The position numbers and the translations under genes are program-made. From assembly GCA_944325505.1 (NCBI GenBank), contig CALVAJ010000020.1:1-40898 (forward strand): a stretch of DNA of 40,898 bases. The letters run 5' to 3'. Below, piece by piece: positions 22,858 to 31,294 of the stretch. This DNA comes from an uncultured Bacteroidales bacterium. Lineage in GTDB: Bacteria; Bacteroidota; Bacteroidia; Bacteroidales; UBA932. Below the pieces are notes generated by a model. That model did no database searches. It was given only the letters and a program-made list of their open reading frames with translations, and had not been told where the DNA came from. Position 1 is the stretch's first letter. Every line of letters starts with the position of its first letter.

Positions 22858-24690
22858 TTATAAGGCTTGCATGTCGTTGAGTTTCTTATAGTAGCCGTCC
22901 ATGGCTATGAGATCTTCGTGCTTTCCCCGTTCCACGATTTCACCTTCATGCAGGACACAGATTTCATCTGCGTTCTTGATGGTGGAAAGCCGGTGTGCGA
23001 TAGCTATGGTCGTGCGGGAAGTCGTCAGCCTGTCCAGGGCTTCCTGAACGAGCCTCTCCGACTCGGTGTCAAGGGCGGAAGTGGCCTCGTCGAGTATGAG
23101 AATCGGCGGATTCTTCAGTATGGCCCTTGCTATGCTTATCCTCTGCCGCTGTCCTCCGGAGAGTTTTCCTCCGCGGTCTCCGATATTGGTGTTGTAGCCG
23201 TCCTCCTTTTCCATAATGAAGTCATGGGCGTTGGCTATCCTGGCCGCAGCCGTTACCTGCTCCATCGTTGCTCCGTCTACACCGAAAGCTATATTGTTGA
23301 AAATAGTATCGTTGAACAGGATTGCCTCCTGGTTTACATTGCCTATCAGACTTCTGAGGGACCTGATCCGGAAATCCTTGATGTTTGTCCCGTCAAGAGT
23401 GATTTCACCGGAAGTGACATCATGATATCGCGGTATGAGGTCTACAAGTGTCGATTTCCCGGAACCCGACTGCCCGACAAGCGCTATGGTTTTCCCCTTG
23501 GGGATAGTGAGGTTTATGTGCTTGAGTATCGGCTTGCCGTCCTCGTAGCTGAAGCAGACGTCACGGAATTCGATCCTGTCATTGAACCCCGTGAGCTCTA
23601 CCGGATGCTCCGCTTCCCTGATATTGTTTTCGGCCTTCAGGATCTTGTCGACACGCTCCATGGAAGCCAGTCCCTTGGGAATGTTGTAGCCGGCTCTCGC
23701 AAACTCTTTCAGAGGATTCAGTACGCTGTACAGGATTACCATATAGAAGATAAAGGTAGGGGCGTCGATCGGAGCGGAATCCGACAGGATGAGCGTACCT
23801 CCGAACCAGAGGACGATCATGATCATTACCGTACCCAGAAATTCGCTCAGAGGATGTGCAAGCGCCTGTCTTGTGGATACTTTTCCGGAAGCGACCCTGA
23901 GCTCGTTGCTGATTTTCGTGAACCTTTCCACCATTTTGTCTTCCGCTATGAAGGCTTTGATGATACGGAGTCCTCCGAGTGTCTCTTCCAGCTGCGACAT
24001 GGTGTCGCTCCATTTGCTCTGGGCCTCGAGTGACTGGCGCTTGAGTTTCTTTCCCACGACGCCCATGCCCCAGGCCATCAGAGGGACTACGAGCAGAGTG
24101 AACAGCGTAAGCTGCCAGCTGGTGTAGATAAGGGTGCCGAAATAGAATATGATCAGAATCGGGTTCTTTATCAGCATGTCCAGGGAGCTTGTGATGGAAT
24201 ATTCTATTTCACCTACATCGCCGCTCATCCTGGCTATAATGTCTCCTTTCCTTTCCTGGGAGAAGAATCCGAGCGGGAGCCCCATCATCTTCTTGTAGAC
24301 CATTATCCTTATATCCCTGACTACTCCGGTACGGAGCGGAATCATCACTGCGGAGGAGCCGAAATAGCAGGAAGTCTTCAGTGCCGTCATGACTCCGAGG
24401 AAAACGCCCAGAATCATCAGGGTCGCAGAACCTCCGAACCGGTCTATCATCATCGTTACATAATAATAGAGGTTGTTCTTTATCACGTCCACGTTTAAGG
24501 CTCCGCTGCTCCACGGGATGAACTCATAGGTGGTCGTGTCCATCTTGAACAGTATCTGGAGGATAGGGATAATCAGAGTGAATGAGAATATATTGAATAC
24601 AGCCGAGAGTATGTTGAGGAAAATCGCTCCTGCAAGGTATTTCTTATATGGCGCGGCAAAGCGCTTGAGCAACTGCCAGAATTCTTTCAT
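22858..24690 (-). CDS. MsbA-like ABC exporter (fused permease and ATPase)
   Basis: A 610-residue half-transporter that works as a dimer. The N-terminal half has six hydrophobic helices (about 20-335). The ATPase domain shows Walker A GQSGSGKST (406-414), Q-loop NVNQE (451-455), signature LSGGQ (510-514), Walker B ILILDE (530-535) and the switch His566 in AIAHRLST. This layout fits exporters of lipids, lipid A-core (MsbA), glycolipids or peptides. It is the first gene of the run down to the cysteine desulfidase gene, with a -7 box TATCTTTG upstream. The substrate is not shown; the following genes hint at an envelope role. Confidence 0.93.
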   Translation of the reverse strand: MKEFWQLLKRFAAPYKKYLAGAIFLNILSAVFNIFSFTLIIPILQILFKMDTTTYEFIPWSSGALNVDVIKNNLYYYVTMMIDRFGGSATLMILGVFLGVMTALKTSCYFGSSAVMIPLRTGVVRDIRIMVYKKMMGLPLGFFSQERKGDIIARMSGDVGEIEYSITSSLDMLIKNPILIIFYFGTLIYTSWQLTLFTLLVVPLMAWGMGVVGKKLKRQSLEAQSKWSDTMSQLEETLGGLRIIKAFIAEDKMVERFTKISNELRVASGKVSTRQALAHPLSEFLGTVMIMIVLWFGGTLILSDSAPIDAPTFIFYMVILYSVLNPLKEFARAGYNIPKGLASMERVDKILKAENNIREAEHPVELTGFNDRIEFRDVCFSYEDGKPILKHINLTIPKGKTIALVGQSGSGKSTLVDLIPRYHDVTSGEITLDGTNIKDFRIRSLRSLIGNVNQEAILFNDTIFNNIAFGVDGATMEQVTAAARIANAHDFIMEKEDGYNTNIGDRGGKLSGGQRQRISIARAILKNPPILILDEATSALDTESERLVQEALDRLTTSRTTIAIAHRLSTIKNADEICVLHEGEIVERGKHEDLIAMDGYYKKLNDMQAL

Positions 24691-24712
24691 TGCAAAATAA
24701 TATAATAACCGT

Positions 24713-24720
24713 CAAAGATA
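24713..24720 (-). promoter_or_regulatory. -7 box before the ABC exporter operon
   Basis: On the minus strand TATCTTTG fits TAnnTTTG, 22 nt before ATG 24690. The expected -33 position holds only an A/T-rich stretch (ATTTTTAT), so it is a partial match. Confidence 0.45.
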
Positions 24721-24793
24721 ACGGTTTTTCCGGAAATAAAAATGCCGTCCCGCGATGAAATCATGAACCGTGCCTTATTCTGTCATTTTATAT

Positions 24794-24845
24794 AAAAAAA
24801 AGAGGATGACTGCAAGCCGGTAGACTTTCGGTCATCCTCTTTTTT
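24794..24845. terminator. bidirectional terminator between rpmH and the ABC exporter gene
   Basis: AGAGGATGAC (24801-24810) pairs perfectly with GTCATCCTCT (24831-24840). A run of A precedes and a run of T follows, so it ends transcription in either direction; in practice it follows rpmH on the minus strand. The same arm is used in the terminator at 11657-11691. Confidence 0.9.
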
Positions 24846-24886
24846 GCCCTGTGCTGAAATGACATCCATCCAGGGAAGTACTGCTG

Positions 24887-25039
24887 CTAGAATCTGTCCT
24901 CAGACGAAACAGTCAGTTTCTTACGTCCATGACGGCGACGGGCTGCCAGAACACGGCGTCCGTTAGGAGTTGACATGCGCTCACGGAAACCGTGTTTGTT
25001 ACGGCGCTTGCGCTGTGATGGTTGGAATGTTCTTTTCAT
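24887..25039 (-). CDS. rpmH: large ribosomal subunit protein bL34
   Basis: A short gene of 50 codons plus TAG. It starts [18 protein letters not shown] and continues [20 protein letters not shown], which is the bL34 signature, then GRKKLTVS and an unusual short acidic end (SEDRF). The protein binds 23S rRNA in the large subunit. The promoter at 25081-25111 is near perfect and the terminator at 24794-24845 follows. It is not next to rnpA or dnaA here. Confidence 0.97.
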   Translation of the reverse strand: MKRTFQPSQRKRRNKHGFRERMSTPNGRRVLAARRRHGRKKLTVSSEDRF

Positions 25040-25080
25040 TATTTTATGCTTTTTATATTTTCAAAAACTTTTTGGGAGTG

Positions 25081-25111
25081 CAAAGGTAGTGTTTTTCGTT
25101 TTAATTGCAAA
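25081..25111 (-). promoter_or_regulatory. promoter of rpmH
   Basis: On the minus strand TTTG (25111-25108), a 19-nt spacer and TACCTTTG (25088-25081) match the Bacteroidota consensus exactly, 41 nt before ATG 25039. Confidence 0.9.
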
Positions 25112-25130
25112 TTATTTTCTTGAAAATAAA

Positions 25131-25820
25131 TCAGGCTTCTATGAATATCACAAGTTTTCCGTCGAAGTATGGGTCTTTCAGCCATGAATCTATATGCCAT
25201 GTGTGTACCGAGCCTGGTCTCAGACGGAACTTTCCCATCGCTGTCGCGATTTCTTCCACTACATCGCCGCCTTTGAGGTACAGTATCCCTTTTGTGTACT
25301 TGCCTTTTACCCACGGGATGAATTTGTCCAGTGAAGTGACGGCCCGCGATACGACATAGTCGTATTTTTCAGGAAGCGACTCGGCCCTGGCATTGACAGT
25401 GCGTACATTTGCCAGTCCGAGCGAGCGGGCGACTTCCGTGGCTACAGTTATCTTCTTCCCGACCGAGTCGCACAGGGTAAAATGTGCGGAGGGGAACATT
25501 ATCGCCAGCGGAATGCCGGGGAATCCTCCTCCCGTGCCGAGGTCGAGAATACTGCATGACTGCCGGGCTTGACCTTCCGGCCTTTCCCTTGAAAGGTCGG
25601 AATATGTGTCAGGCAGACTGATACGGAGATATTCCGCTACTGACAGTGAATGCATGACATGGTGCAGATACAGCATGTCGATGTCTTTTCTGGAGATGAC
25701 GTTTATCTTTGAGTTCCAGTCCCTGTAGAGAGGCTCCAGTGCCTTGAACTTCCCGATTTTCTCTTCGCTTATGTCAGGGAATTTCTCTTTCAGAAGGTAT
25801 TCGAAATCCGTAAAATCCAT
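25131..25820 (-). CDS. rsmG: 16S rRNA (guanine527-N7)-methyltransferase
   Basis: A 229-residue methyltransferase that uses S-adenosylmethionine to modify G527 of 16S rRNA. Visible parts are the N-terminal RDWNSKINVISRKDID, the SAM-binding DLGTGGGFPGIPLAI, and the later YDYVVSRAVTSLDKFIPW and GILYLKGGD segments. An extra stretch of about 20 residues (PDTYSDLSRERPEGQARQ) lies just before the SAM motif, where most homologues have a short loop. It starts 12 nt after the sigma factor gene in the polA - sigma - rsmG order. Confidence 0.95.
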   Translation of the reverse strand: MDFTDFEYLLKEKFPDISEEKIGKFKALEPLYRDWNSKINVISRKDIDMLYLHHVMHSLSVAEYLRISLPDTYSDLSRERPEGQARQSCSILDLGTGGGFPGIPLAIMFPSAHFTLCDSVGKKITVATEVARSLGLANVRTVNARAESLPEKYDYVVSRAVTSLDKFIPWVKGKYTKGILYLKGGDVVEEIATAMGKFRLRPGSVHTWHIDSWLKDPYFDGKLVIFIEA

Positions 25821-25832
25821 GGTCGTCCGATA

Positions 25833-26432
25833 TTAAAGCAGTTCATCTGAAATTTCCATCATTTTCAGCAGCTGGGCCTTTGCCCTGCGGATTCTGGTCT
25901 TGACGGTATTGATCGGAAGATCCAGAGCCTCCGCTATTTCCTTATATCCGAAATTGTCTATGAGATTCATCCTGGCTACGGTCTTGTAGTCCTCTTTGAG
26001 CTTTTCGATGTTCTCCAGCCATTTGTCGTATTCCTGCTGCTTGATTATGTCTTCTTCCGGGTTGTGGAACGAGGCCGGTATTTCATTGACTTCGGAAAGC
26101 TTTTCGTTGATGAAGGCCGTAGGCAGGTTGTTCTTTTCCCTGTCTTTCCTGCTGATATGGTCGAAAGCGGTATTCCTTGCGATTCTGTACAGCCATGTCG
26201 AGAATTTGTATTCGGGGTTGTATGACCCTATCTGGCTGAATGCCTTCTGGAAACTTTCCAGAGTGATGTCCTCGACGTCTTCCTGCTGCAGGATGTATTT
26301 TGAAATATGGTTCCTTACCCCGGCGTGATATCTGGTGTAAAGGACTATGAATGCTCCCTGATCCTGCTTCAGGGCCATGCCGACAAGCTCCGTGTCGGAC
26401 AGGTTAGTGAGCTTCGAGCCAGTTTTTTCCAT
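25833..26432 (-). CDS. ECF-type RNA polymerase sigma factor
   Basis: A 199-residue sigma-70 family factor with region 2 (GAFIVLYTRYHAGVRNHI, then QEDVEDITLESFQKAF and KFSTWLYRIARNTAFDHI) and region 4 (TVARMNLIDNFGYKEIAEAL, LPINTVKTRIRRAKAQL). No anti-sigma gene lies next to it. The ATG is inside polA, giving a 29-nt overlap, so it depends on the polA transcript or an internal promoter. The order polA - sigma - rsmG suggests a conserved housekeeping role rather than a stress cassette, which is inference. Confidence 0.92.
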   Translation of the reverse strand: MEKTGSKLTNLSDTELVGMALKQDQGAFIVLYTRYHAGVRNHISKYILQQEDVEDITLESFQKAFSQIGSYNPEYKFSTWLYRIARNTAFDHISRKDREKNNLPTAFINEKLSEVNEIPASFHNPEEDIIKQQEYDKWLENIEKLKEDYKTVARMNLIDNFGYKEIAEALDLPINTVKTRIRRAKAQLLKMMEISDELL

Positions 26433-29055
26433 AGTTGCATTCGACTGTAAGAGGTATGGACAGACGGATTACGTTCTCCATTTCCCGTGTTACTATTTCT
26501 TTCAATGTTTCAGCCTCGCTTTCAGGGGCATCGAATACGAGTTCGTCATGTATCTGCAGGACCATCCGGCTTTTCAGCCCCGCTTCAGCGATTTTCCTGT
26601 CGACTTCGATCATGGCTTTCTTGATGATGTCGGCGGATGTCCCCTGGATAGGGGCGTTGATGGCGTTGCGCTCGGCAAGGGCGCGCACCGTGGCATTCTG
26701 CGAATTTATGTCGGGAAGGTATCTCCTCCTGCCGAACAGCGTCTTTACATATCCCAGTTCCCTGGCCGATTCTATTGCTCCTTTAATATATGTGGAGATA
26801 GACGGGAAGTTGGCGAAGTAGTCGTCGATGATTTTCTTTGCCTGGGCTCTCGGGATTCTGAGCCTCTGTGCCAGTCCGAAGGAAGATATTCCGTACATGA
26901 TGCCGAAATTGGCGGTCTTGGCTATTCTTCTCTGCTCCGGCGTCACGTCTGCGATGTCTGTCCCGAATATTTTGGCCGCGGTCATAGCGTGGACATCCAG
27001 ATTGTGGCTGAAGGCATCCGTCAGGTGCCGGTCCTGACTCAGGTGGGCCATGATCCTGAGCTCTATCTGGGAGTAGTCCGCCGACATGATGATCCCGTCA
27101 GGGGAACTCGGAACGAATGCTTTCCTGATTTCCTTGCCGCGCTCGGTCCTCACCGGTATATTCTGCAGGTTCGGCCGGGACGAACTGAGGCGGCCTGTGG
27201 CCGTGATCGCCTGGTTGAATGTGGTGTGTATCTTTCCGGTCTTCTGGGATACGAAATTGTGGAACGGTTCGATATATGTCGACAGCAGTTTCTTTACTGC
27301 CCGGTATTCCAGGATTTCGTTTACGATGGGATGCTTGTCCGCCAGGGCCGTAAGGGTTTCCTCGTCAGTGGAATAGCTGTATCTTACTCCGCTTTTCGCC
27401 TTGACTTTCGGATCGAGTACCAGCTTTTCAAACAGGACATGGCCTATCTGTTTCGGGGACATGATGTTCAGCTCCGGTTCTCCGGCCATCTCCCGTATGG
27501 TCTGCTGCCTTTCTTCCAGTTCTTTGTTCAGCTGGGCAGCATACTGCCTCAGCTGGTTCAGATCCACCCTCACTCCGGTACGTTCCATCCGGGAAAGGAC
27601 TTTTATCAGAGGTTCCTCTATCCGGTCATAGAGTCCGGACATTCCTGATTTCGCGAGATCATTGCGTACTTTCACTCCGAGAAGGATCATTACGGCAGCC
27701 TCTTTCTCCGCCATGTCTCCCGACGTGCGGTCCTCTTCCTCGAAAAGGCTCTGCTGTACCTGCTTCCCGGAGTTGTCGGTGTCCAGGTCTATGCCGAGGT
27801 ACCCTTTTGCCAGAATATCCATCTTGTGGCTTTTCTCGGGGTTTATGACATAGTGCATGAGTTCTATGTCCAGAAGCTTGCCCCTGAGCGGGATGCCTGC
27901 TTCTGCAAGAAGGTTGCACTGTCCTTTGATGTCGTATCCGTACTTTTCTATGTCAGGATCTGAAATTATGGAAGAGAACTCGTCCGGAGTGCCCTTGGCG
28001 ACATATGTGCGTGTCCCGTCGTTCACCCCTATGGCCATTTCCCGGATTCCGGAGAAAATGCTTTCACCGTAGCCTTCCGCCCTGACAGAACATGCCCTGC
28101 CTTTCCGGGCAATGGCGGCCGCTTTATCTGCGGTTATGCTCCCGTATTCTATCCCGCGGTTCTCCGGCGCATTCTTCCCCGTATTCAGATGGCTTATGTA
28201 TTTTCTGAGGGAGCCGAATTCGTATTTGTCGAAAAGATCCGCGATTCCAGGATCATAGTCCATGTCTACGGCCATTTCTTCCGCATTTACGCTGACAGGC
28301 ACATCGGTACGTATGGTCACCAGTTCATGGCTGAGCCTGATATGCCCCCTTGCCTCTTCGAATGCCTCACTCTGCCTTGGAGTAAGTTCATCCAGATGGT
28401 CATAGATATTCCGGACACTCCCGTATTTTTCTATGAGCTTTCCTGCACCCTTTTCCCCTACGCCCTTGATGCCGGGGACGTTGTCGGAAGCGTCTCCGCA
28501 AATGGTCAGCATATCTATTACCTGCCTGGGGTCGCTGATTCCGTATTTGCTGCATATTTCTTCCCTGCCGATGATCTCATTGTCGCTTCCTGCCTTCCCG
28601 GGCTTGAACTGGAGGATGTTCTCGGTGACAAGCTGTCCGTAGTCCTTGTCCGGAGTGACCATGTAGACCTTGAATCCCTCTTTTTCTTCTCTCCGTGCGA
28701 CAGTACCTATTACGTCATCGGCTTCATATCCTTTTACCATCAGTACGGGAATCTTCATCGCCCTGCAAAGTTCCGTAAGCGGTTCGAGGGCGTCTATGAC
28801 CAGCTGCGGAGTTTCCTCCCTCGTCCCTTTGTATTCCGGAAACAGCTCATGCCTGAAAGTGCCTCCCGGAGGATCGAACGCCACTGCCAGATGGGTCGGC
28901 TTTTCCTTCTCCAGAAGCTCGAGGATATATTTGGTGAATCCGAAAAGGATAGACATGTCCGCTCCTTTGGAGTTTATCATCGGGCGTTTCAGAAACGCAT
29001 AGTACATTTTGAAGATAAGGGCATGCCCGTCTATCAGAAAGAGTCGTTTATCCAT
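26404..29055 (-). CDS. polA: DNA polymerase I with a degenerate 3'-5' exonuclease domain
   Basis: An 883-residue family A polymerase from ATG 29055 (MDKRLFLIDGHALIF); a TTG at 29073 is less likely. The 5' nuclease domain is intact (AFDPPGGTFRHELFPEYKGT, GYEADDVIG, TPDKDYGQL, GDASDNVPGIKGVGEKGA). The polymerase domain is intact (motif A DYSQIELR near 660, motif B RRIAKTANFGIMYG, motif C QIHDELVFD near 837). In the middle domain (about 300-480) the usual DTETT motif is replaced by a RACSVRAEG stretch, the NIKYD motif by DIKGQC, and the YAAEDAD motif by MAEKEAA. Proofreading is therefore probably lost, as in Taq polymerase. It replaces RNA primers and fills repair gaps. Confidence 0.96.
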   Translation of the reverse strand: MDKRLFLIDGHALIFKMYYAFLKRPMINSKGADMSILFGFTKYILELLEKEKPTHLAVAFDPPGGTFRHELFPEYKGTREETPQLVIDALEPLTELCRAMKIPVLMVKGYEADDVIGTVARREEKEGFKVYMVTPDKDYGQLVTENILQFKPGKAGSDNEIIGREEICSKYGISDPRQVIDMLTICGDASDNVPGIKGVGEKGAGKLIEKYGSVRNIYDHLDELTPRQSEAFEEARGHIRLSHELVTIRTDVPVSVNAEEMAVDMDYDPGIADLFDKYEFGSLRKYISHLNTGKNAPENRGIEYGSITADKAAAIARKGRACSVRAEGYGESIFSGIREMAIGVNDGTRTYVAKGTPDEFSSIISDPDIEKYGYDIKGQCNLLAEAGIPLRGKLLDIELMHYVINPEKSHKMDILAKGYLGIDLDTDNSGKQVQQSLFEEEDRTSGDMAEKEAAVMILLGVKVRNDLAKSGMSGLYDRIEEPLIKVLSRMERTGVRVDLNQLRQYAAQLNKELEERQQTIREMAGEPELNIMSPKQIGHVLFEKLVLDPKVKAKSGVRYSYSTDEETLTALADKHPIVNEILEYRAVKKLLSTYIEPFHNFVSQKTGKIHTTFNQAITATGRLSSSRPNLQNIPVRTERGKEIRKAFVPSSPDGIIMSADYSQIELRIMAHLSQDRHLTDAFSHNLDVHAMTAAKIFGTDIADVTPEQRRIAKTANFGIMYGISSFGLAQRLRIPRAQAKKIIDDYFANFPSISTYIKGAIESARELGYVKTLFGRRRYLPDINSQNATVRALAERNAINAPIQGTSADIIKKAMIEVDRKIAEAGLKSRMVLQIHDELVFDAPESEAETLKEIVTREMENVIRLSIPLTVECNYGKNWLEAH

Positions 29056-29078
29056 TCGATAAGTAAGTTTCAAAATAT

Positions 29079-29128
29079 CAAAGTTACTATAATTTAAGTT
29101 TAAAAGAAAAAAGAATTTGTTATATTTG
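29079..29128. promoter_or_regulatory. divergent -7 boxes of polA and the response regulator gene
   Basis: On the minus strand TAACTTTG (29086-29079) lies 23 nt before the polA ATG. On the plus strand TATATTTG (29121-29128) lies 62 nt before the response regulator. Both fit TAnnTTTG; neither has a clear TTTG box at the right distance. The spacer between them is very AT-rich. Confidence 0.5.
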
Positions 29129-29190
29129 GATATTCAGTTTGAATTCAGAATCATGCCGGATTTTTCGGCCCGGAAATAACCTGATGGAGT

Positions 29191-29868
29191 ATGAAGATTT
29201 TGATTGTCGAAGACGAAGCAGGACTGCAGGACATGATGGCAGGGGCTCTCAGAAAAGAGGGCTTTGTCGTTGAAAATGCAGCCGATTATGATTCAGCCGT
29301 AGATAAGCTCGACATATATGTGTATGACTGTGTCCTTCTGGACATAATGCTGCCCGGAGGAAGCGGTCTGGACATATTGTCCCATATAAAGAAATTGAAC
29401 CGCAAGGTCAATGTCATCATCATATCGGCAAAGGATTCCATAGATGACAAGGTCAGGGGGCTTGAACTCGGGGCCGACGATTACCTTGCAAAGCCTTTCC
29501 ATATTGCCGAACTCGTGGCAAGGATACGCAGTGTGGCACGCCGCAGTCAGGCTGACGGGGATTTTGCCTTCCGTCTGGGGAATGCCGTTCTGGAGCCAGA
29601 TACGCACAGGCTCATGATTGCAGGAAAGGACGTCCCTCTGCTGAAGAAGGAGTTCGATATACTCCGGTACTTCATGCAGAGACCGGGACATCTGGTGGAC
29701 AAGACCGTACTTGCCGAGGCCGTCTGGGGGGACCATATCGACCAGGCGGACAATTTCCAGTTCATCTACGCCCAGATGAAGAACCTCCGCAGGAAACTTG
29801 TAGAAGCAGGGGCGGACATAGAGATAAAGGCTGTCTACGGTTTCGGCTACAAGCTGATCGAAAAATGA
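29191..29868 (+). CDS. OmpR/PhoB-family response regulator
   Basis: A 225-residue regulator with a receiver domain (1-118): acidic pocket E7-D8-E9, phosphoacceptor Asp51 in VLLDIMLPGGSG, and the conserved lysine in YLAKPF. The C-terminal winged helix (about 130-225) ends KLVEAGADIEIKAVYGFGYKL, typical of OmpR proteins. It is followed after 71 nt by a histidine kinase gene on the same strand, so the two form one two-component system. The signal is unknown. The PepSY-like gene just downstream may be a target. Confidence 0.95.
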   Translation: MKILIVEDEAGLQDMMAGALRKEGFVVENAADYDSAVDKLDIYVYDCVLLDIMLPGGSGLDILSHIKKLNRKVNVIIISAKDSIDDKVRGLELGADDYLAKPFHIAELVARIRSVARRSQADGDFAFRLGNAVLEPDTHRLMIAGKDVPLLKKEFDILRYFMQRPGHLVDKTVLAEAVWGDHIDQADNFQFIYAQMKNLRRKLVEAGADIEIKAVYGFGYKLIEK

Positions 29869-29928
29869 CACCGGATGTCGGTATAATTGGGAATAAGTCA
29901 GTCTGGCTGACGTTGATGAAGTTTTGAC

Positions 29929-29933
29929 AGGAG
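29929..29933 (+). promoter_or_regulatory. Shine-Dalgarno AGGAG for the histidine kinase gene
   Basis: AGGAG, then CATATC, then ATG 29940. The same AGGAGCATAT string precedes the start of the DUF4136 gene at 13042. Confidence 0.6.
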
Positions 29934-29939
29934 CATATC

Positions 29940-31208
29940 ATGAAGTTCATATACAGGATCATTCTCTGGCTGTCGGCGCTGATGCTGGTGTTCATGACCT
30001 TATGGGGAATTTTCTTCTTCAGGGCTCTCGAGGCTGAAATAATAGACGAGACGGATGACATGCTGGAGTCCTATTCGGCAGACATCATCATGAAATGGCT
30101 CTCCGGAGTGGATATACCGTCGATAGACAACGGGTCGAACAATACATATTATATTCATAAGGTGAGCCCGGACTATGCAGCATCCGTCCCGCAGATCAGG
30201 TATGAAAACGCCATGATTTTCATAGCGCACAAGAAAGAGACGGAGGCCGCGAGAATCAGGCATCACATCTTCATGGATGATGACTCGTTCTATGAACTTA
30301 CCGTGGCGGTGCCGTCTTTCGAGAGACAGGATCTGATAAACGCCATACTCAAATGGATGGTTTTCCTCTATTTCATACTGTTGGTAGCATGCATAGGCAT
30401 TACTGTAGCTGTGGTAGAATACAACTTCAGGCCTTTGAAGGCATTGCTCGGATGGATAAATTCCTATGTGCCGGGGAAGAAGTCCGCGCCTGTACCGTGC
30501 GATACCGGTATTGTCGAATTCCGGACGCTCGCGAAGGCTACCCAGGAGGCCGCCGACAGGTTCGAGAGACAGTACGAACTCCAGAACCAGTTCATCGGCA
30601 ATGCCTCGCATGAGCTCCAGACCCCCCTTGCAGTATGTACCGGACGGATAGAGATGATGCTGGATTCAGACACGCTGACGCAGCGGCAGGCAGAGGAACT
30701 GGCCGGTATAAACAGGACGTTGCAGCGGATGGTCCGTCTGAACAGGACACTCCTTCTGATGACCAAGATCGACAACGGGCAGTTTATGGATGTGTCTGAT
30801 GTGGATATCGTCGCTTCGGTAAAGGATTCGGCCGGGATGTTCAACGAGATTTATGCGCATAAGGGAGTGCGGTCCTCGCTCTCGACCGACGGCGGGGTGC
30901 TGAATGTGAAAATGAACGAGCAGCTTTCCTCCATCCTTGTTTCCAACCTTATCAAGAATGCGTTTGTCCACAGTCCTGCAGGGTCGGAGATAGATATTTC
31001 CATTCTCGGCAGGACGCTCAGGGTGGCAAATGACGGGGACCGGCCTCTCGATAAGGACAGGATTTTCGACAGATTCTATCAGGGTTCCGGCAAAAAGGAG
31101 GGCTCTACGGGGCTCGGACTGGCTCTGGTCAAATCGATATGCGACAGATATTCATTCCGCCTGGAGTATGTTTATGACGGAAGGCATAATTTTATCGTCG
31201 GGTTCTGA
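29940..31208 (+). CDS. sensor histidine kinase
   Basis: A 422-residue membrane kinase. Helix 1 is at 7-27 and helix 2 at 138-160, with a periplasmic sensor of about 110 residues between them. The HisKA domain contains His224 in NASHELQTPLAV. The ATPase domain has N340 in the N box (SNLIKNAFVHSPAG), a short G1 box (VANDGDRPL), the F box RIFDRFY and G2 GLGLALVKSI. There is only a short linker after helix 2 and no separate PAS domain. It is paired with the regulator gene directly upstream and starts after a Shine-Dalgarno sequence. Confidence 0.95.
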   Translation: MKFIYRIILWLSALMLVFMTLWGIFFFRALEAEIIDETDDMLESYSADIIMKWLSGVDIPSIDNGSNNTYYIHKVSPDYAASVPQIRYENAMIFIAHKKETEAARIRHHIFMDDDSFYELTVAVPSFERQDLINAILKWMVFLYFILLVACIGITVAVVEYNFRPLKALLGWINSYVPGKKSAPVPCDTGIVEFRTLAKATQEAADRFERQYELQNQFIGNASHELQTPLAVCTGRIEMMLDSDTLTQRQAEELAGINRTLQRMVRLNRTLLLMTKIDNGQFMDVSDVDIVASVKDSAGMFNEIYAHKGVRSSLSTDGGVLNVKMNEQLSSILVSNLIKNAFVHSPAGSEIDISILGRTLRVANDGDRPLDKDRIFDRFYQGSGKKEGSTGLGLALVKSICDRYSFRLEYVYDGRHNFIVGF

Positions 31209-31250
31209 CCCGGTTCCCTGATATTTCATTTTAATTTCAGAAACAGGATG

Positions 31251-31258
31251 TACCTTTG
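31251..31258 (+). promoter_or_regulatory. -7 box before the PepSY-like gene
   Basis: TACCTTTG is an exact -7 box, 36 nt before ATG 31295. The -33 position has only a T-rich stretch (ATTTTAATTT). The gene may therefore have its own promoter apart from the kinase gene. Confidence 0.55.
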
Positions 31259-31294
31259 CGCCGGAAAATTCAAAAACACTTAAATTTTAATAAT

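Noticed and set aside
22867-24033. A long open frame opposite the ABC exporter
   Set aside because: It is a shadow of the ATPase domain with no family match or start signals.
26377-27648. A long open frame opposite polA
   Set aside because: It runs antisense to conserved polymerase motifs, has no recognisable domain, and is explained by the codon bias of polA.
28189-29097. An open frame opposite the 5' nuclease part of polA
   Set aside because: It lies antisense to a highly conserved domain and extends across the polA promoter.
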